A DNA stretch of 64,000 bases from Afipia sp. OHSU_II-C1. GTDB lineage: Bacteria; Pseudomonadota; Alphaproteobacteria; Rhizobiales; Xanthobacteraceae. Positions 1 through 8,730 of this stretch are shown piece by piece. Each line of letters opens with the position of its first letter. Positions within the stretch are counted from its first letter, which is position 1. The notes beneath the pieces are model-generated. The model saw nothing but the letters and a program-made list of their open reading frames with translations. It searched no databases and had not been told where the DNA came from. Both the position numbers and the translations under genes were made by a program. The stretch spans positions 186,001 to 250,000 of the forward strand of contig NZ_APJI01000010.1 of NCBI RefSeq assembly GCF_000497575.1, read 5' to 3'.

Positions 1-489
1 GATGAACAGCGCGATAGCTGCGAACTTCATACGTTCGGCAAAGGCGCCGACGATGAGGGCCGGCGTGATCGCGGCGAAGGTCATCTGGAAGCAGAAATAG
101 ATCATTTCCGAGATGTTGGCATCGACCGAGAACGTCGCCGCCATCGAGTCGGTCGTGATGCCGGACATAAAGGCTTTGGAGAAGCCGCCGATGAAATCCG
201 AACCGCCGGTGAATGCAAGGCTGTAGCCGTAGAGGGCCCAGATCACGCAGACGATGCAGACGGTGTAGAAAACCTGCATCAGCACGGACAGCATGTTCTT
301 GGAGCGGACGAGGCCGCCGTAGAACAGCGCGAGGCCCGGGATGGTCATCAACAGCACGAGAACTGTTGCTGTCATCATCCAGGCATTATCGCCCTTGTTG
401 ACGGTTGGCGCGGCGTAGGCGGCTGTCGTAGCGAAGAGGCCGACGGCGAGAGCTGCCAATCCCGCGCTGGTGGGACGCTTGAACGTCAT
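1..489 (-). CDS. amtB: ammonium transporter AmtB, N-terminal part (cut by window edge)
   Basis: Ammonium channel of the inner membrane. Only the first 163 residues lie in the window; the rest continues past the left edge. The visible part has a cleavable-looking signal peptide (residues 1-26, ending TAAYA), then the family stretch LVLLMTIPGLALFYGGLVRS and the following membrane helices, ending near the ERMKFAAIALF segment. It follows a PII gene by 37 bases, the standard glnK-amtB order in which GlnK plugs the channel when nitrogen is plentiful. It closely resembles the second amtB at 1197-2507 but differs in sequence, so this is paralogy and not a recent duplication. Confidence 0.93.
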   Translation of the reverse strand, partial: MTFKRPTSAGLAALAVGLFATTAAYAAPTVNKGDNAWMMTATVLVLLMTIPGLALFYGGLVRSKNMLSVLMQVFYTVCIVCVIWALYGYSLAFTGGSDFIGGFSKAFMSGITTDSMAATFSVDANISEMIYFCFQMTFAAITPALIVGAFAERMKFAAIALFI

Positions 490-526
490 TTGTTTGTACT
501 CCTGATAAGATGAGGTTTGCGCGAAA

Positions 527-919
<393 letters not shown>

Positions 920-968
920 TCACCGCGCGAAGACAGATCACTCCACGGGCACAGCCGGGTCCCTTAGA

Positions 969-984
969 ATCAAATGCCGTGCCA
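969..984 (-). promoter_or_regulatory. sigma-54-like promoter for glnK-amtB (downstream pair)
   Basis: Read on the minus strand the bases are TGGCACGGCATTTGAT. The -24 half TGGCACG is a perfect match to the RpoN consensus. After the correct ten-base spacing the -12 half reads TTGA where TTGC is expected, so one invariant base differs. It sits about 105 bases upstream of the PII start at 865, inside a 331-base gap (866-1196) that otherwise holds no gene I can recognise. An NtrC-dependent promoter is expected for this operon, which supports the call. Confidence 0.5.
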
Positions 985-1196
985 GAACCGGCGAAATCCC
1001 TAACGGTTTATGAATCCGAGGGTTTTTGGCTCCGGAGGGGGTGCGAAGAAATTGGGCTGTTTTGTCGCGCCTAAAACAGTGACAGTGATGCCAAAAACAT
1101 AGGCACACCAGACTGCCGACACATTCGTGCCCATCGGACAAGCAAAAGGTATCCGGCCGCCGAAAACGCGGGGGTAAATCCAACCAAATGGGGCGA

Positions 1197-2507
1197 TTAT
1201 TGGAGCGCTTCGCCGTGCTGGGTGATGTCGAGCCCTTCGACCTCATGCTCGTGCGGAACCCGCAGGCCCGCCAGCATGTCGACCATTTTGAGCAAGACGA
1301 ACGTCATCCCGCCCGTCCAAACGAACACAACGGCCACGCCATAGGCCTGGGTCAGCAGCAGCCTGGGATTGCCCTCGATCAGCCCAGCGGTCCCGCCAAT
1401 GGCGGCGGTCGCGAAGATGCCGGTCATCAGGGTGCCCAGCAGCCCGCCGATGCCGTGGATGCCGAACACGTCGAGGGTGTCGTCATAGTTGAAGCGGTGC
1501 TTGAGGCTGGTGCAGGCCCAGAAACAAATCACGCCGGCCGCCACACCGATCACGATGCCATGCCAGGGCTCCACGAAGCCCGAGGCGGGTGTGATCGTGC
1601 CGAGCCCCGCAACGGCGCCGGAGATCATGCCGAGCACCGACGGCTTGCGCCGCGTGACCCATTCGATCGCGCTCCACGTCAGCGCGCCGGCGCAGGCTGC
1701 CAGATGGGTTGCGAGGATCGCCATCACGGCGCGTGAGTTGGCCTGCAAGGCCGAGCCGCCGTTGAAGCCGAACCAGCCGACCCACAACAGGCCGGTGCCG
1801 ATCACCGCCAGCGAAAGATCGTAGGGCGCAAGGTTCTCGGTGCCGTAGCCGCGGCGTCGTCCCATCACAACGGCTGCGACCAGACCCGCGGTGCCGGCGC
1901 TGAGATGAACCACAAGGCCGCCGGCGAAATCGAGAACGCCGGCCTGCGCGAGAAAGCCGCCGCCCCACACCCAGTGCGCCAGCGGAATGTACACGACCGT
2001 AAACCAGCCGATGCAAAACAGGACGTAGGATGAAAAGCGCATGCGGTCCGCAACCGATCCCGCCACCAGCGCGACAGTGATGACCGCGAAGGTCATCTGG
2101 TAGATCACGAACAGCGCCTCGGGAATGGTCTTCGCTGCACTGTTCACGCCGTCCATCGTCATGCCGGCCAGCAGGAAGCGCTCCAGTGTGCCGAGCCATG
2201 CGCCGTCGCCGACGAACACCAGGCTGTAACCGTAGATCACCCACAGAATGGAAATCAGCGCCACTGCGATCAGGCTTTGCGCCATGGTCGCCAGCACGTT
2301 TTTCTTGCGCACCATACCAGCATAGAACAGCGCAAGACCCGGTATCGTCATCATCAGCACGAGCGCGGTCGCCGTGATCATCCACGCCGTATCGGCGGCA
2401 TCGATCTTGACGGTTTCAGCGAGGGCCGGCGTTGCAGATGCAAGGGCGAAGCCCGCAGCAGAAAACGCCGCCGCAAAATGTGCGACCGCACGCGGCAATC
2501 TCAACAT
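1197..2507 (-). CDS. amtB: ammonium transporter AmtB (complete)
   Basis: Inner-membrane ammonium channel of 436 residues. There is a signal peptide (1-30, ending ATPALA) and about eleven membrane helices. The two pore histidines are present: His201 in DFAGGLVVHLSAG and His351 in DVFGIHGIGG, equivalent to His168 and His318 of the E. coli protein. The start has a strong GGGGGGA ribosome site. It lies 75 bases after the upstream PII gene (2583-2921) and 331 bases before the next glnK-amtB pair. Two consecutive glnK-amtB pairs are known in Rhodopseudomonas-type genomes; the paralogs may differ in affinity or in which PII protein controls them, but that cannot be read from sequence. Confidence 0.95.
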   Translation of the reverse strand: MLRLPRAVAHFAAAFSAAGFALASATPALAETVKIDAADTAWMITATALVLMMTIPGLALFYAGMVRKKNVLATMAQSLIAVALISILWVIYGYSLVFVGDGAWLGTLERFLLAGMTMDGVNSAAKTIPEALFVIYQMTFAVITVALVAGSVADRMRFSSYVLFCIGWFTVVYIPLAHWVWGGGFLAQAGVLDFAGGLVVHLSAGTAGLVAAVVMGRRRGYGTENLAPYDLSLAVIGTGLLWVGWFGFNGGSALQANSRAVMAILATHLAACAGALTWSAIEWVTRRKPSVLGMISGAVAGLGTITPASGFVEPWHGIVIGVAAGVICFWACTSLKHRFNYDDTLDVFGIHGIGGLLGTLMTGIFATAAIGGTAGLIEGNPRLLLTQAYGVAVVFVWTGGMTFVLLKMVDMLAGLRVPHEHEVEGLDITQHGEALQ

Positions 2508-2582
2508 GGTAATCCCCCCGGCTAGGAAGACCTTGCGGCGTCTTGCGTGCGCCGCTGCAGTCGTGATGCGTATTCCAGAAAA

Positions 2583-2936
<354 letters not shown>

Positions 2937-3046
2937 TTAAAATCAGTGCGGCAGCGTCACGAGTCTTTACTCGGGCCCGCGCGAAACCGCTACCTTTTTG
3001 GGCAATCGGGCAGAAAAATATGCAGGTTCGATTGAAAATCGTTGCG

Positions 3047-3062
3047 GCAAAGCGCGGTCCGT
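3047..3062 (-). promoter_or_regulatory. possible sigma-54 promoter for the upstream glnK-amtB pair
   Basis: On the minus strand the sequence CGGACCGCGCTTTGCC has GG and GC ten bases apart, the required -24/-12 geometry, with a perfect TTGC at -12 and a poorer -24 half (CGGACCG versus TGGCACG). It lies about 125 bases upstream of the PII start. Position and the expected regulation support it, but the match is moderate. Confidence 0.35.
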
Positions 3063-3168
3063 TTGTAGCATCCGCCGTCTCGGGGGCTGAGACCGATTGC
3101 CATTGATGCCGCAGGATTTCCTCGCGGCTGGTCCGGCGCTCCGTTGTCCCACAAACAAAGGAAATATC

Positions 3169-4044
3169 ATGCCGGGCCGATCTTGGTTTGTTGCTGCCGG
3201 GGATAAGCAGGAAGGCCCGTATTCCGAAGACGAATTTCGAGATCTGATCGCGCGGGGAAGCATCAAGCCGGACACTTATGTGTGGGCCGACGGCATGCAG
3301 GACTGGAAATATGCCGGCGATATTCCGGGGCTGCTTTCTGGCGGAGTTGCGCCGCCGGCAATTCCGCGCCCCGGCGCATCGGTCCCCTCCGCCAATGGCG
3401 ATCCGTCCGGCGGATCGTTTTCGATCGACATCGGCATCTGGGAGATGCTTGGCCGCGCACTGGTTTTCGTGATCGGATTCCTGCTGGTCGTTCCGGCGCC
3501 ATGGGTGGCGGCGAGCTTCTACGGCTGGATCGTCTCGCGCATTCATGTGCCGCAGCGAGGTTATCTCGGCTTCACCGGCAAGCCGCTCGACATCTGGTAT
3601 GTGTTTGTCGGGCTGGCGCTGATGACGTATGTCGGGCTCCTTGGCATTCCCTATCTTGAATACCTGTTATTCCCGGTTCAGGCGTATCTGTCGTGGATGA
3701 CGGTGCGCTGGGTGATGGCGAACATCACATCGGAGGGTCGTCCGCTCCAGATCAGTTTCGACGGCAGCCCTTGGGTCTATATCGGCTGGTATCTTCTGAT
3801 GGCGCTGTCTTTCATCACCATCATCGGCTGGGCCTGGGTTGTCGTCTACTGGATGCGGTGGATCTGCGCCAACATCGGCGGCACGCGGCGCGCCATTTCG
3901 TTCAACGCGACAGGACTTGAGGTGCTGTGGCGAACGCTGGTGTTCTCCATCGGCTGCGTGCTGATCATTCCGATTCCATGGGTGATGAGCTGGTACACCC
4001 GCTGGTACGTTTCGCAGTTTTCTGCGGAAGAACGGCTGGCGTAA
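3169..4044 (+). CDS. GYF_2 (DUF4339) plus DUF898-like membrane protein
   Basis: Membrane protein of 291 residues and unknown role. Residues about 4-54 form a GYF_2/DUF4339 domain (WFVAAGDKQEGPYSEDEF, then WADGMQDWKYAGDIPGL), normally a short cytoplasmic protein-interaction module. A Pro-rich linker follows, then a membrane region with several hydrophobic helices and Trp-rich loops (SFYGWIVSRI, MRWICANIGGTRR, SWYTRWYVSQF) resembling DUF898. I chose the ATG at 3169 because AAAGGAA lies six bases upstream; the frame is open further upstream but that part has no family similarity. It is divergent from the glnK operon and convergent with tesB. No function is claimed. Confidence 0.8.
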   Translation: MPGRSWFVAAGDKQEGPYSEDEFRDLIARGSIKPDTYVWADGMQDWKYAGDIPGLLSGGVAPPAIPRPGASVPSANGDPSGGSFSIDIGIWEMLGRALVFVIGFLLVVPAPWVAASFYGWIVSRIHVPQRGYLGFTGKPLDIWYVFVGLALMTYVGLLGIPYLEYLLFPVQAYLSWMTVRWVMANITSEGRPLQISFDGSPWVYIGWYLLMALSFITIIGWAWVVVYWMRWICANIGGTRRAISFNATGLEVLWRTLVFSIGCVLIIPIPWVMSWYTRWYVSQFSAEERLA

Positions 4045-4093
4045 CACAACGCGATGATGCGAAAGTTAGCCAGCGTCGGTTTCTTTTACTCGG

Positions 4094-4137
4094 GCATGAT
4101 CTGATCCGAAACCGGTTCCCACTTTTCGGGATCATGC
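4094..4137. repeat. dispersed palindromic intergenic repeat, family A, copy 1
   Basis: The element runs from GCATGATCTGATCC to TTTTCGGGATCATGC and has imperfect inverted ends (GCATGATC / GATCATGC) around a CCGAAACCGGTTCCCAC core. Similar copies occur at about 13101-13132 (opposite orientation, degenerate), 39026-39072 and 56532-56576. This copy overlaps the last codons of tesB and provides its TGA stop (4132-4134). The family is a common intergenic element in Bradyrhizobium-type genomes. Confidence 0.75.
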
Positions 4138-5019
4138 CTGAACCGGCTTTTCCTTGCGCTCGCGCACCGAGCCTTCCTGCGCGACGGAGGCGACCAGTGT
4201 TCCGTCCTGCTTGAAGATCAGCCCGCGCGTCAGGCCGCGGCCCCCCTGCGCGCTCGGAGAGTCCTGACTGTAGAGCAGCCATTCGTCGGCGCGGAACGGG
4301 CGGTGAAACCACATCGCGTGATCGAGGCTCGCAGGCATCATGCGCTGATCGAACAGCGTGCGGCCGTAACGCGCCATCACCGCATCGAGCAGCGAGAAGT
4401 CCGACGCGTAGGCCAGTGCGCACATGTGCAGCGCCGGATCGTCGGGCAGTTTGGCGACGGTGCGAATCCAGATATGGATGCGGCCGTCGTCGATCTTGTG
4501 GCCGAAGTAGCGGCCGAGTTCGACCGGGCGCAATTCAATCGGCCGGTCTGATTCATAGTAGCGCCGGATGAACTCCGGCATCTCCTTGAACATCGGCTGC
4601 TTGGAGACTTCCTCCGCTGTGAGTTTTTCCGGCGGCGGAACGTCGGGCATCTTGTCCTGATGATTGAACGAGCCTTCTTCCTCGGCGTGGAACGACACCA
4701 TGATCGAGAAGATCGCCCGGCCGTGTTGTATCGCGGTGACGCGCCGCGTCGAATAGCTCTTGCCGTCGCGCAGCCGCTCGACCTCGTAGACGATCGGAAT
4801 CTGCGGGTCGCCGGGCAGGATGAAATAGCAGTGCAGCGAATGCGGCAGCCGCTTCTCGACATTCTCGACGGTGCGGCAGGCCGCTACCATCGCCTGACCG
4901 ATCACCTGCCCGCCGAACACACGTTGCCAGCGCGTCTTGGGACTGACGCCGCGGAACATGTTCACTTCGAGTTGCTCGATATCGAGGATCGACAACAGAT
5001 CAATCAGGCTTTTCGACAT
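4132..5019 (-). CDS. tesB: acyl-CoA thioesterase II
   Basis: Hydrolyses acyl-CoA to free fatty acid and CoA. The 295 residues form the double hotdog fold of the TesB family: the N-terminal half has RVFGGQVIGQAMVAA and the YFILPGDPQIPIVYEVE stretch, and the C-terminal half has MMPASLDHAMWFHRPF and the ending GRGLTRGLIFKQDGTLVASV, where the catalytic Asp and Thr/Gln positions of the family fall. The length is normal. The final residues PVQA and the stop codon are encoded by the repeat at 4094-4137, so the exact C terminus may differ from homologs. It is divergent from the hydroxylase gene at 5177. Confidence 0.95.
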   Translation of the reverse strand: MSKSLIDLLSILDIEQLEVNMFRGVSPKTRWQRVFGGQVIGQAMVAACRTVENVEKRLPHSLHCYFILPGDPQIPIVYEVERLRDGKSYSTRRVTAIQHGRAIFSIMVSFHAEEEGSFNHQDKMPDVPPPEKLTAEEVSKQPMFKEMPEFIRRYYESDRPIELRPVELGRYFGHKIDDGRIHIWIRTVAKLPDDPALHMCALAYASDFSLLDAVMARYGRTLFDQRMMPASLDHAMWFHRPFRADEWLLYSQDSPSAQGGRGLTRGLIFKQDGTLVASVAQEGSVRERKEKPVQA

Positions 5020-5176
5020 TCACGATGTTCCGATCTTCGGCCTACAGGTAAGGCGAGCGGGTTTCCGGTGACCCGCAAACCCTGATAAACCCATTCACGG
5101 GGCATATTTCCCCCATGGCCGGGCCTGAGGCAAGGGCGGCCATGAAACGAAATGCACCTATGAAAGTTCGGACTTT

Positions 5177-6397
5177 ATGTCGTCACAACGAAGTATCGTG
5201 ATCGGTGGAGGCGCATTCGCCGGTCTGGGGCTGGCGCTGGCGCTGCGGCAGGGTCTTGGCCCCGACGTTCCGATCGTTGTTGCAGATCCCGCCTTTGCCA
5301 TGCGGCCGAGCCGCGATCCGCGCGCATCCGCGATCGTGGCCGCCTGCCGCCGCCTGTTTGAAGTGGTCGGCGTCTGGGATCAGGTGGCCGAGAGCGCCCA
5401 GCCGATCCTCGACATGGTGGTGACAGATTCGAATCTCGGCGACGCGACCCGGCCTGTCTTCCTGACATTCGCCGGCGAGGTCGAGCCCGGCGAGCCGTTC
5501 GCGCACATGGTCGAGAACCGGCATCTGATCAATGCACTGGTGACGCGCGCGGAAGCGGAAGGCGTTGAGCTCAACGCCGTCGCAGTTTCTGCCTATGAAT
5601 CGAATGCCGAAGGCACGCGCGTCACATTGAGCGATGGCCGCGTCATCGATGCTTCGCTTCTGGTTGCTGCCGACGGTGCAAAGTCGAAACTGCGCGAGCG
5701 CGCCGGCATTGCGACCCATGGCTGGGACTACGATCAGTCCGGTATTGTCGTCACCGTCGGACACGAGCGCGATCATCAGGGCCGCGCCGAAGAACATTTT
5801 CTGCCTGCGGGCCCGTTCGCGATTCTGCCGCTGAAGAATAATCGCTCATCGCTGGTCTGGACCGAAAGCCGCTGTGAGGCTGCGCGGATCGTTGAACTGC
5901 CCGACAATGAATTTCAGGCTGAACTCGAGAGGCGGTTCGGGCTTCATCTCGGCGAAGTGAAGGCGCTCGACAAGCCGCGCGCCTTTCCGCTCGGCTATTT
6001 CGTGGCGCGGTCGTTCATCGCGGAGCGCCTCGCTTTGGTTGGTGACGCCGCCCATGTGATTCACCCCATCGCCGGACAGGGCCTCAACATGGGCCTGAAG
6101 GATGCGGCTGCGCTGGCGGAAGTGATCGTCGATGCGGCGCGGCTCGGCATCGATCACGGACAGGCGGATGTGCTGGAGCGCTATCAGCGCTGGCGGCGGT
6201 TCGACACCGTGGCGATGGGCGTCGCCACCAACTCGCTGAACATGCTGTTCTCGAACAAGTCGGCGCTGCTGCGCACGGTGCGCGACATCGGTCTCGGGCT
6301 GGTCGATCGCGTGCCGCCGCTGAAAAGCGCGTTCATTCGTCAGGCGGCAGGTCTCTCGGGCGAGGTGCCGCGGCTGCTGCGCGGCGAGGCGCTGTAA
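5177..6397 (+). CDS. UbiH/UbiF/COQ6-family FAD monooxygenase (ubiquinone biosynthesis)
   Basis: Flavoprotein of 406 residues that probably hydroxylates the aromatic ring of a ubiquinone precursor. The N terminus has the Rossmann dinucleotide motif (IGGGAFAGLGLALAL, residues 9-23). The middle has the second signature DG at LLVAADGAKSKLRE, and about residue 289 carries the FAD ribityl-binding GDAAHVIHPIAGQGLN, diagnostic of the family. Whether it is UbiH, UbiF or a broad-specificity UbiL-type enzyme cannot be told from sequence. It stands alone, divergent from tesB; an AT-rich orphan gene follows after 11 bases. Confidence 0.88.
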   Translation: MSSQRSIVIGGGAFAGLGLALALRQGLGPDVPIVVADPAFAMRPSRDPRASAIVAACRRLFEVVGVWDQVAESAQPILDMVVTDSNLGDATRPVFLTFAGEVEPGEPFAHMVENRHLINALVTRAEAEGVELNAVAVSAYESNAEGTRVTLSDGRVIDASLLVAADGAKSKLRERAGIATHGWDYDQSGIVVTVGHERDHQGRAEEHFLPAGPFAILPLKNNRSSLVWTESRCEAARIVELPDNEFQAELERRFGLHLGEVKALDKPRAFPLGYFVARSFIAERLALVGDAAHVIHPIAGQGLNMGLKDAAALAEVIVDAARLGIDHGQADVLERYQRWRRFDTVAMGVATNSLNMLFSNKSALLRTVRDIGLGLVDRVPPLKSAFIRQAAGLSGEVPRLLRGEAL

Positions 6398-6408
6398 CTT
6401 CTAGGCCG

Positions 6409-6918
6409 ATGCTGATGGTTAAAGTCCGAAAACTTGTTTGTCTGCTTCTTGTCGCAATGCTGCTGGCATTGTCTCCAGTCAGAGCTCTTGCGTTAGTGGC
6501 TGAACCGTCGACATTCGGGACTCCTATCGCAGAAAAATGGCGTAGGCCATTTGCTCGCTTTCTGGGAGAGCTCGGCGTAGCTGAGATTGATACGGTTATT
6601 GCTGCGAGTCGTGCCAGCGATTATCCAGAGTTTTTCGATAAGGATGCTCCTGCGAAAATCATATTTCGCATTGTTCATCCTCACGCGTGCGTTCGCGATC
6701 AAGACGAATGCATGACGATCATTGGCCAAATCAAGGATGAGGTCTTTGTTGCTGAGGCGATGTTCTATGCGGGCGACAGAATCATCGTCGGTGACAGCTC
6801 ACCCCGAATTTTAGGTGTTCAATCTTCTACGCCAATTTCCTTTATTAGCAGAACCTCAGCCATCAGCGTCGTAAGGACCGCGAAAGGCATCTTGATCGTT
6901 AGCCAGCCTAAATATTAA
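6409..6918 (+). CDS. hypothetical secreted protein, AT-rich orphan
   Basis: Predicted protein of 169 residues with an N-terminal hydrophobic segment (about residues 9-28, LVCLLLVAMLLALSPVRALA) that looks like a signal peptide; the rest is soluble and contains two cysteines, close together (HACVRDQDEC), possibly a disulfide. I do not recognise a family. Base composition is about 48-50 percent GC in the parts counted, clearly lower than the surrounding genes, which suggests recent acquisition. It lies 11 bases after the hydroxylase gene in the same direction and convergent with the SnoaL-like gene. A second ATG at 6415 is an alternative start. Confidence 0.7.
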   Translation: MLMVKVRKLVCLLLVAMLLALSPVRALALVAEPSTFGTPIAEKWRRPFARFLGELGVAEIDTVIAASRASDYPEFFDKDAPAKIIFRIVHPHACVRDQDECMTIIGQIKDEVFVAEAMFYAGDRIIVGDSSPRILGVQSSTPISFISRTSAISVVRTAKGILIVSQPKY

Positions 6919-6930
6919 TCTAATCGAGGG

Positions 6931-7323
6931 TTAACCTGCCTTCGCCAGTTGTTCGCCCATCAGGCGATGCAGCAGGTTGATCGCCTTCAGCGGGCGGACC
7001 ATCACCTTGAAATGCGTGATCTGGCGTCCGTCTTCGCTGAAGGTGATGATGTCGACGCCGTTGATCTTGATACCCTCGACTTCGTTCTCGAATTCGAGCA
7101 CCGCGCCGTTCTCGTTGCGCCACTCGTTCAGATATTTGAAGCCGGGGCCGCCGAGCACCGTTCCGGCGCTGGCCAGATACTTAAATGTGATGTCACGTCC
7201 GCGCTGCGGCGTATGGACGACAGGACTTTCAAACACGGCGTCAGGGTGCAGCAGGTCCCACAGCGCCTTCTCGTCATGAGCCTTGATGAAGTCGTGCCAG
7301 CGTTCGAGGGCGAAGGGTCGCAT
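6931..7323 (-). CDS. SnoaL-like / NTF2-fold protein
   Basis: Small protein of 130 residues with the cone-shaped NTF2 fold pattern: helix WHDFIKAHDEKALWDLLHPDAVFESPVVHTP at the N terminus, then alternating strands (GAVLEFENEVEGIKINGVDIITFSEDG). Proteins of this group include ketosteroid-isomerase-like enzymes and binding proteins; the residues needed to assign an activity are not evident. It is transcribed in the same direction as the Trm112-like gene at 7394, 70 bases downstream of it. No function beyond the fold is claimed. Confidence 0.8.
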   Translation of the reverse strand: MRPFALERWHDFIKAHDEKALWDLLHPDAVFESPVVHTPQRGRDITFKYLASAGTVLGGPGFKYLNEWRNENGAVLEFENEVEGIKINGVDIITFSEDGRQITHFKVMVRPLKAINLLHRLMGEQLAKAG

Positions 7324-7393
7324 CGGGTGTCCGGTGTTATGGGCAAGGCATCGCTTCGGCGGCGATGTTCTGGGTCGCGCGCGCGGTCCGCTC

Positions 7394-7591
7394 TTAATCG
7401 ATCCGGCGCGCTTCTTCCGGCAGCATGATCGGGATGCCGTCGCGGATCGGATAGGCGAGCTTGGCCGAGCGCGAGATCAATTCCTGCCGCGCGCTGTCGA
7501 ACTCCAGCGGCCCCTTGGTCTGCGGGCACACCAGAATTTCCAGCAATTTGGGATCGACACCGCTTTCGGGCCGCTCAGACGGCGAGGTCAT
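7394..7591 (-). CDS. Trm112-like (UPF0434) protein
   Basis: Small protein of 65 residues with the core [42 protein letters not shown], the pattern of bacterial Trm112/YcaR proteins. In eukaryotes Trm112 activates methyltransferases and binds zinc through four cysteines; here only one cysteine remains, as in many bacterial members, so a zinc site is not expected. A partner methyltransferase is not adjacent. Length and motif order are normal for the family. Confidence 0.88.
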   Translation of the reverse strand: MTSPSERPESGVDPKLLEILVCPQTKGPLEFDSARQELISRSAKLAYPIRDGIPIMLPEEARRID

Positions 7592-7695
7592 AGGTCAACT
7601 CCACATCCATACTTTGGCAACGCATTGCCTCGGTCTTTGTATCACACCCAACACGGCCCGGATCAACTGGCCGGCCGGTTCCGTTATCGCAGTCC

Positions 7696-8271
7696 TTATT
7701 CCGGTGTGTTGGCGATCCTGATCAGATCCTCGAGAATTTCATCTTGCCGCGCTTTCGGCAGCGGTCTGTCCGACAGGGTAAAGCCCAGAAACGTCCAGTA
7801 AAGAATCTGGGCACGGGCACGTGCGAGCGCCGGTGAGTACCCTCTCATCGCGAACTGGTCTTCCATGTAGGACAGCCGCCGCCTGTCGATGGCATGGACC
7901 GCCGCGCGTGCCGCCGGATCGACAGTCGCCCATGTGCGAACCGCAATCTCCAGCGGAAGCCTGCCGCCGCCGAACGCGCGGCGCAGCAGCACGCTGATGG
8001 GATTTTCACCCTCCGGCAAACGTTCGAGCCTGGCGATGATCTGCTCGGTCATGATGTCGCGCCAGCGTTTGAGCAGGGCGGTGTGGAACGCTGCGACATC
8101 GGCGAAGTGCCAATAGAAGCTGCCGCGCGAGACACCCATCGCCTTCGCGAGCGGCTCGGCCTTCAGCGCGGTAAAGCCGCTCCGGGTGAGCGTTATCAGG
8201 CCCTGATCGAGCCAGTCCGTGGCGGAGAGCTGATCAGCTTTGGGGCTGTTCTTTGCGGATGACGTTCTCAT
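7696..8271 (-). CDS. TetR-family transcriptional regulator
   Basis: One-component repressor of 191 residues when started at the ATG at 8271; an earlier in-frame ATG at 8301 would place the N terminus inside the operator. The helix-turn-helix is at about residues 20-55 (GFTALKAEPLAKAMGVSRGSFYWHFADVAAFHTALL), with the typical SRGSFYWHF recognition helix. The C-terminal ligand domain is family-variable. It is divergent from a small membrane protein gene (8358), and the gap carries two identical 16-bp sites in opposite orientation, so it most likely represses both itself and that gene. Confidence 0.92.
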   Translation of the reverse strand: MRTSSAKNSPKADQLSATDWLDQGLITLTRSGFTALKAEPLAKAMGVSRGSFYWHFADVAAFHTALLKRWRDIMTEQIIARLERLPEGENPISVLLRRAFGGGRLPLEIAVRTWATVDPAARAAVHAIDRRRLSYMEDQFAMRGYSPALARARAQILYWTFLGFTLSDRPLPKARQDEILEDLIRIANTPE

Positions 8272-8279
8272 CGAGAGCA

Positions 8280-8342
8280 CCATACATAACTGTATTGACA
8301 TGCTCCAGCGTCAGGATATGTTCACCATACAGTTATGTATGG
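8280..8342. promoter_or_regulatory. paired TetR operator sites flanking a sigma-70 promoter
   Basis: CCATACATAACTGTAT (8280-8295) recurs as a perfect inverted copy ATACAGTTATGTATGG (8327-8342). Each copy is itself palindromic (ATACA-N4-TGTAT), as expected for a TetR dimer site. On the plus strand TTGACA (8295-8300) and TATGTT (8317-8322), 16 bases apart, form a promoter for the 8358 gene. One operator touches the -35 box and the other lies at the expected transcription start. Confidence 0.8.
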
Positions 8343-8357
8343 CGAGAGGAGAGAGCG

Positions 8358-8720
8358 ATGCGCGATCTGTTGCTGCAAATCTCGGGATGTCTCGCGATCG
8401 TCGTGGCGCTGATTCACGGCACGCTTGGCGAAACCAGAATATTCGCCTCGGGCAATGGCCGGATGACCATTGAGCCTCCGCAGCTTCGAACCTTGCTGCG
8501 CCTTGTTTGGCAGACCGGAACGGTGGCGTGGATCGGCGGCGGAGTGCTGTTGCTGACGGCCCCGCTGATGGGATCGGATGCCGCGCGCCACTGGATCGTT
8601 GTCACAATGGCCGTGGTGTTCGCCTTCGCGGCTGCGGCCAATGCCTGGGCCAAGCGCGGACGGCATTTCGGATGGATTTTGCTGAGCGCGGTGGTCGCGA
8701 CGGCGATCGCGGGATACTAG
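8358..8720 (+). CDS. small four-helix membrane protein under TetR control
   Basis: Membrane protein of 120 residues with about four hydrophobic helices (residues 4-22, 50-70, 76-95, 102-120) and short loops. The ATG at 8358 is preceded by the purine-rich GAGAGGAGAGAG ribosome site; the frame is open upstream but that part overlaps the operators. I do not recognise a characterised family. Its position opposite the TetR gene, with two operators in the shared promoter, says that its expression is induced by whatever ligand the repressor binds. Confidence 0.75.
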   Translation: MRDLLLQISGCLAIVVALIHGTLGETRIFASGNGRMTIEPPQLRTLLRLVWQTGTVAWIGGGVLLLTAPLMGSDAARHWIVVTMAVVFAFAAAANAWAKRGRHFGWILLSAVVATAIAGY

Positions 8721-8730
8721 ATCCGAAAAA

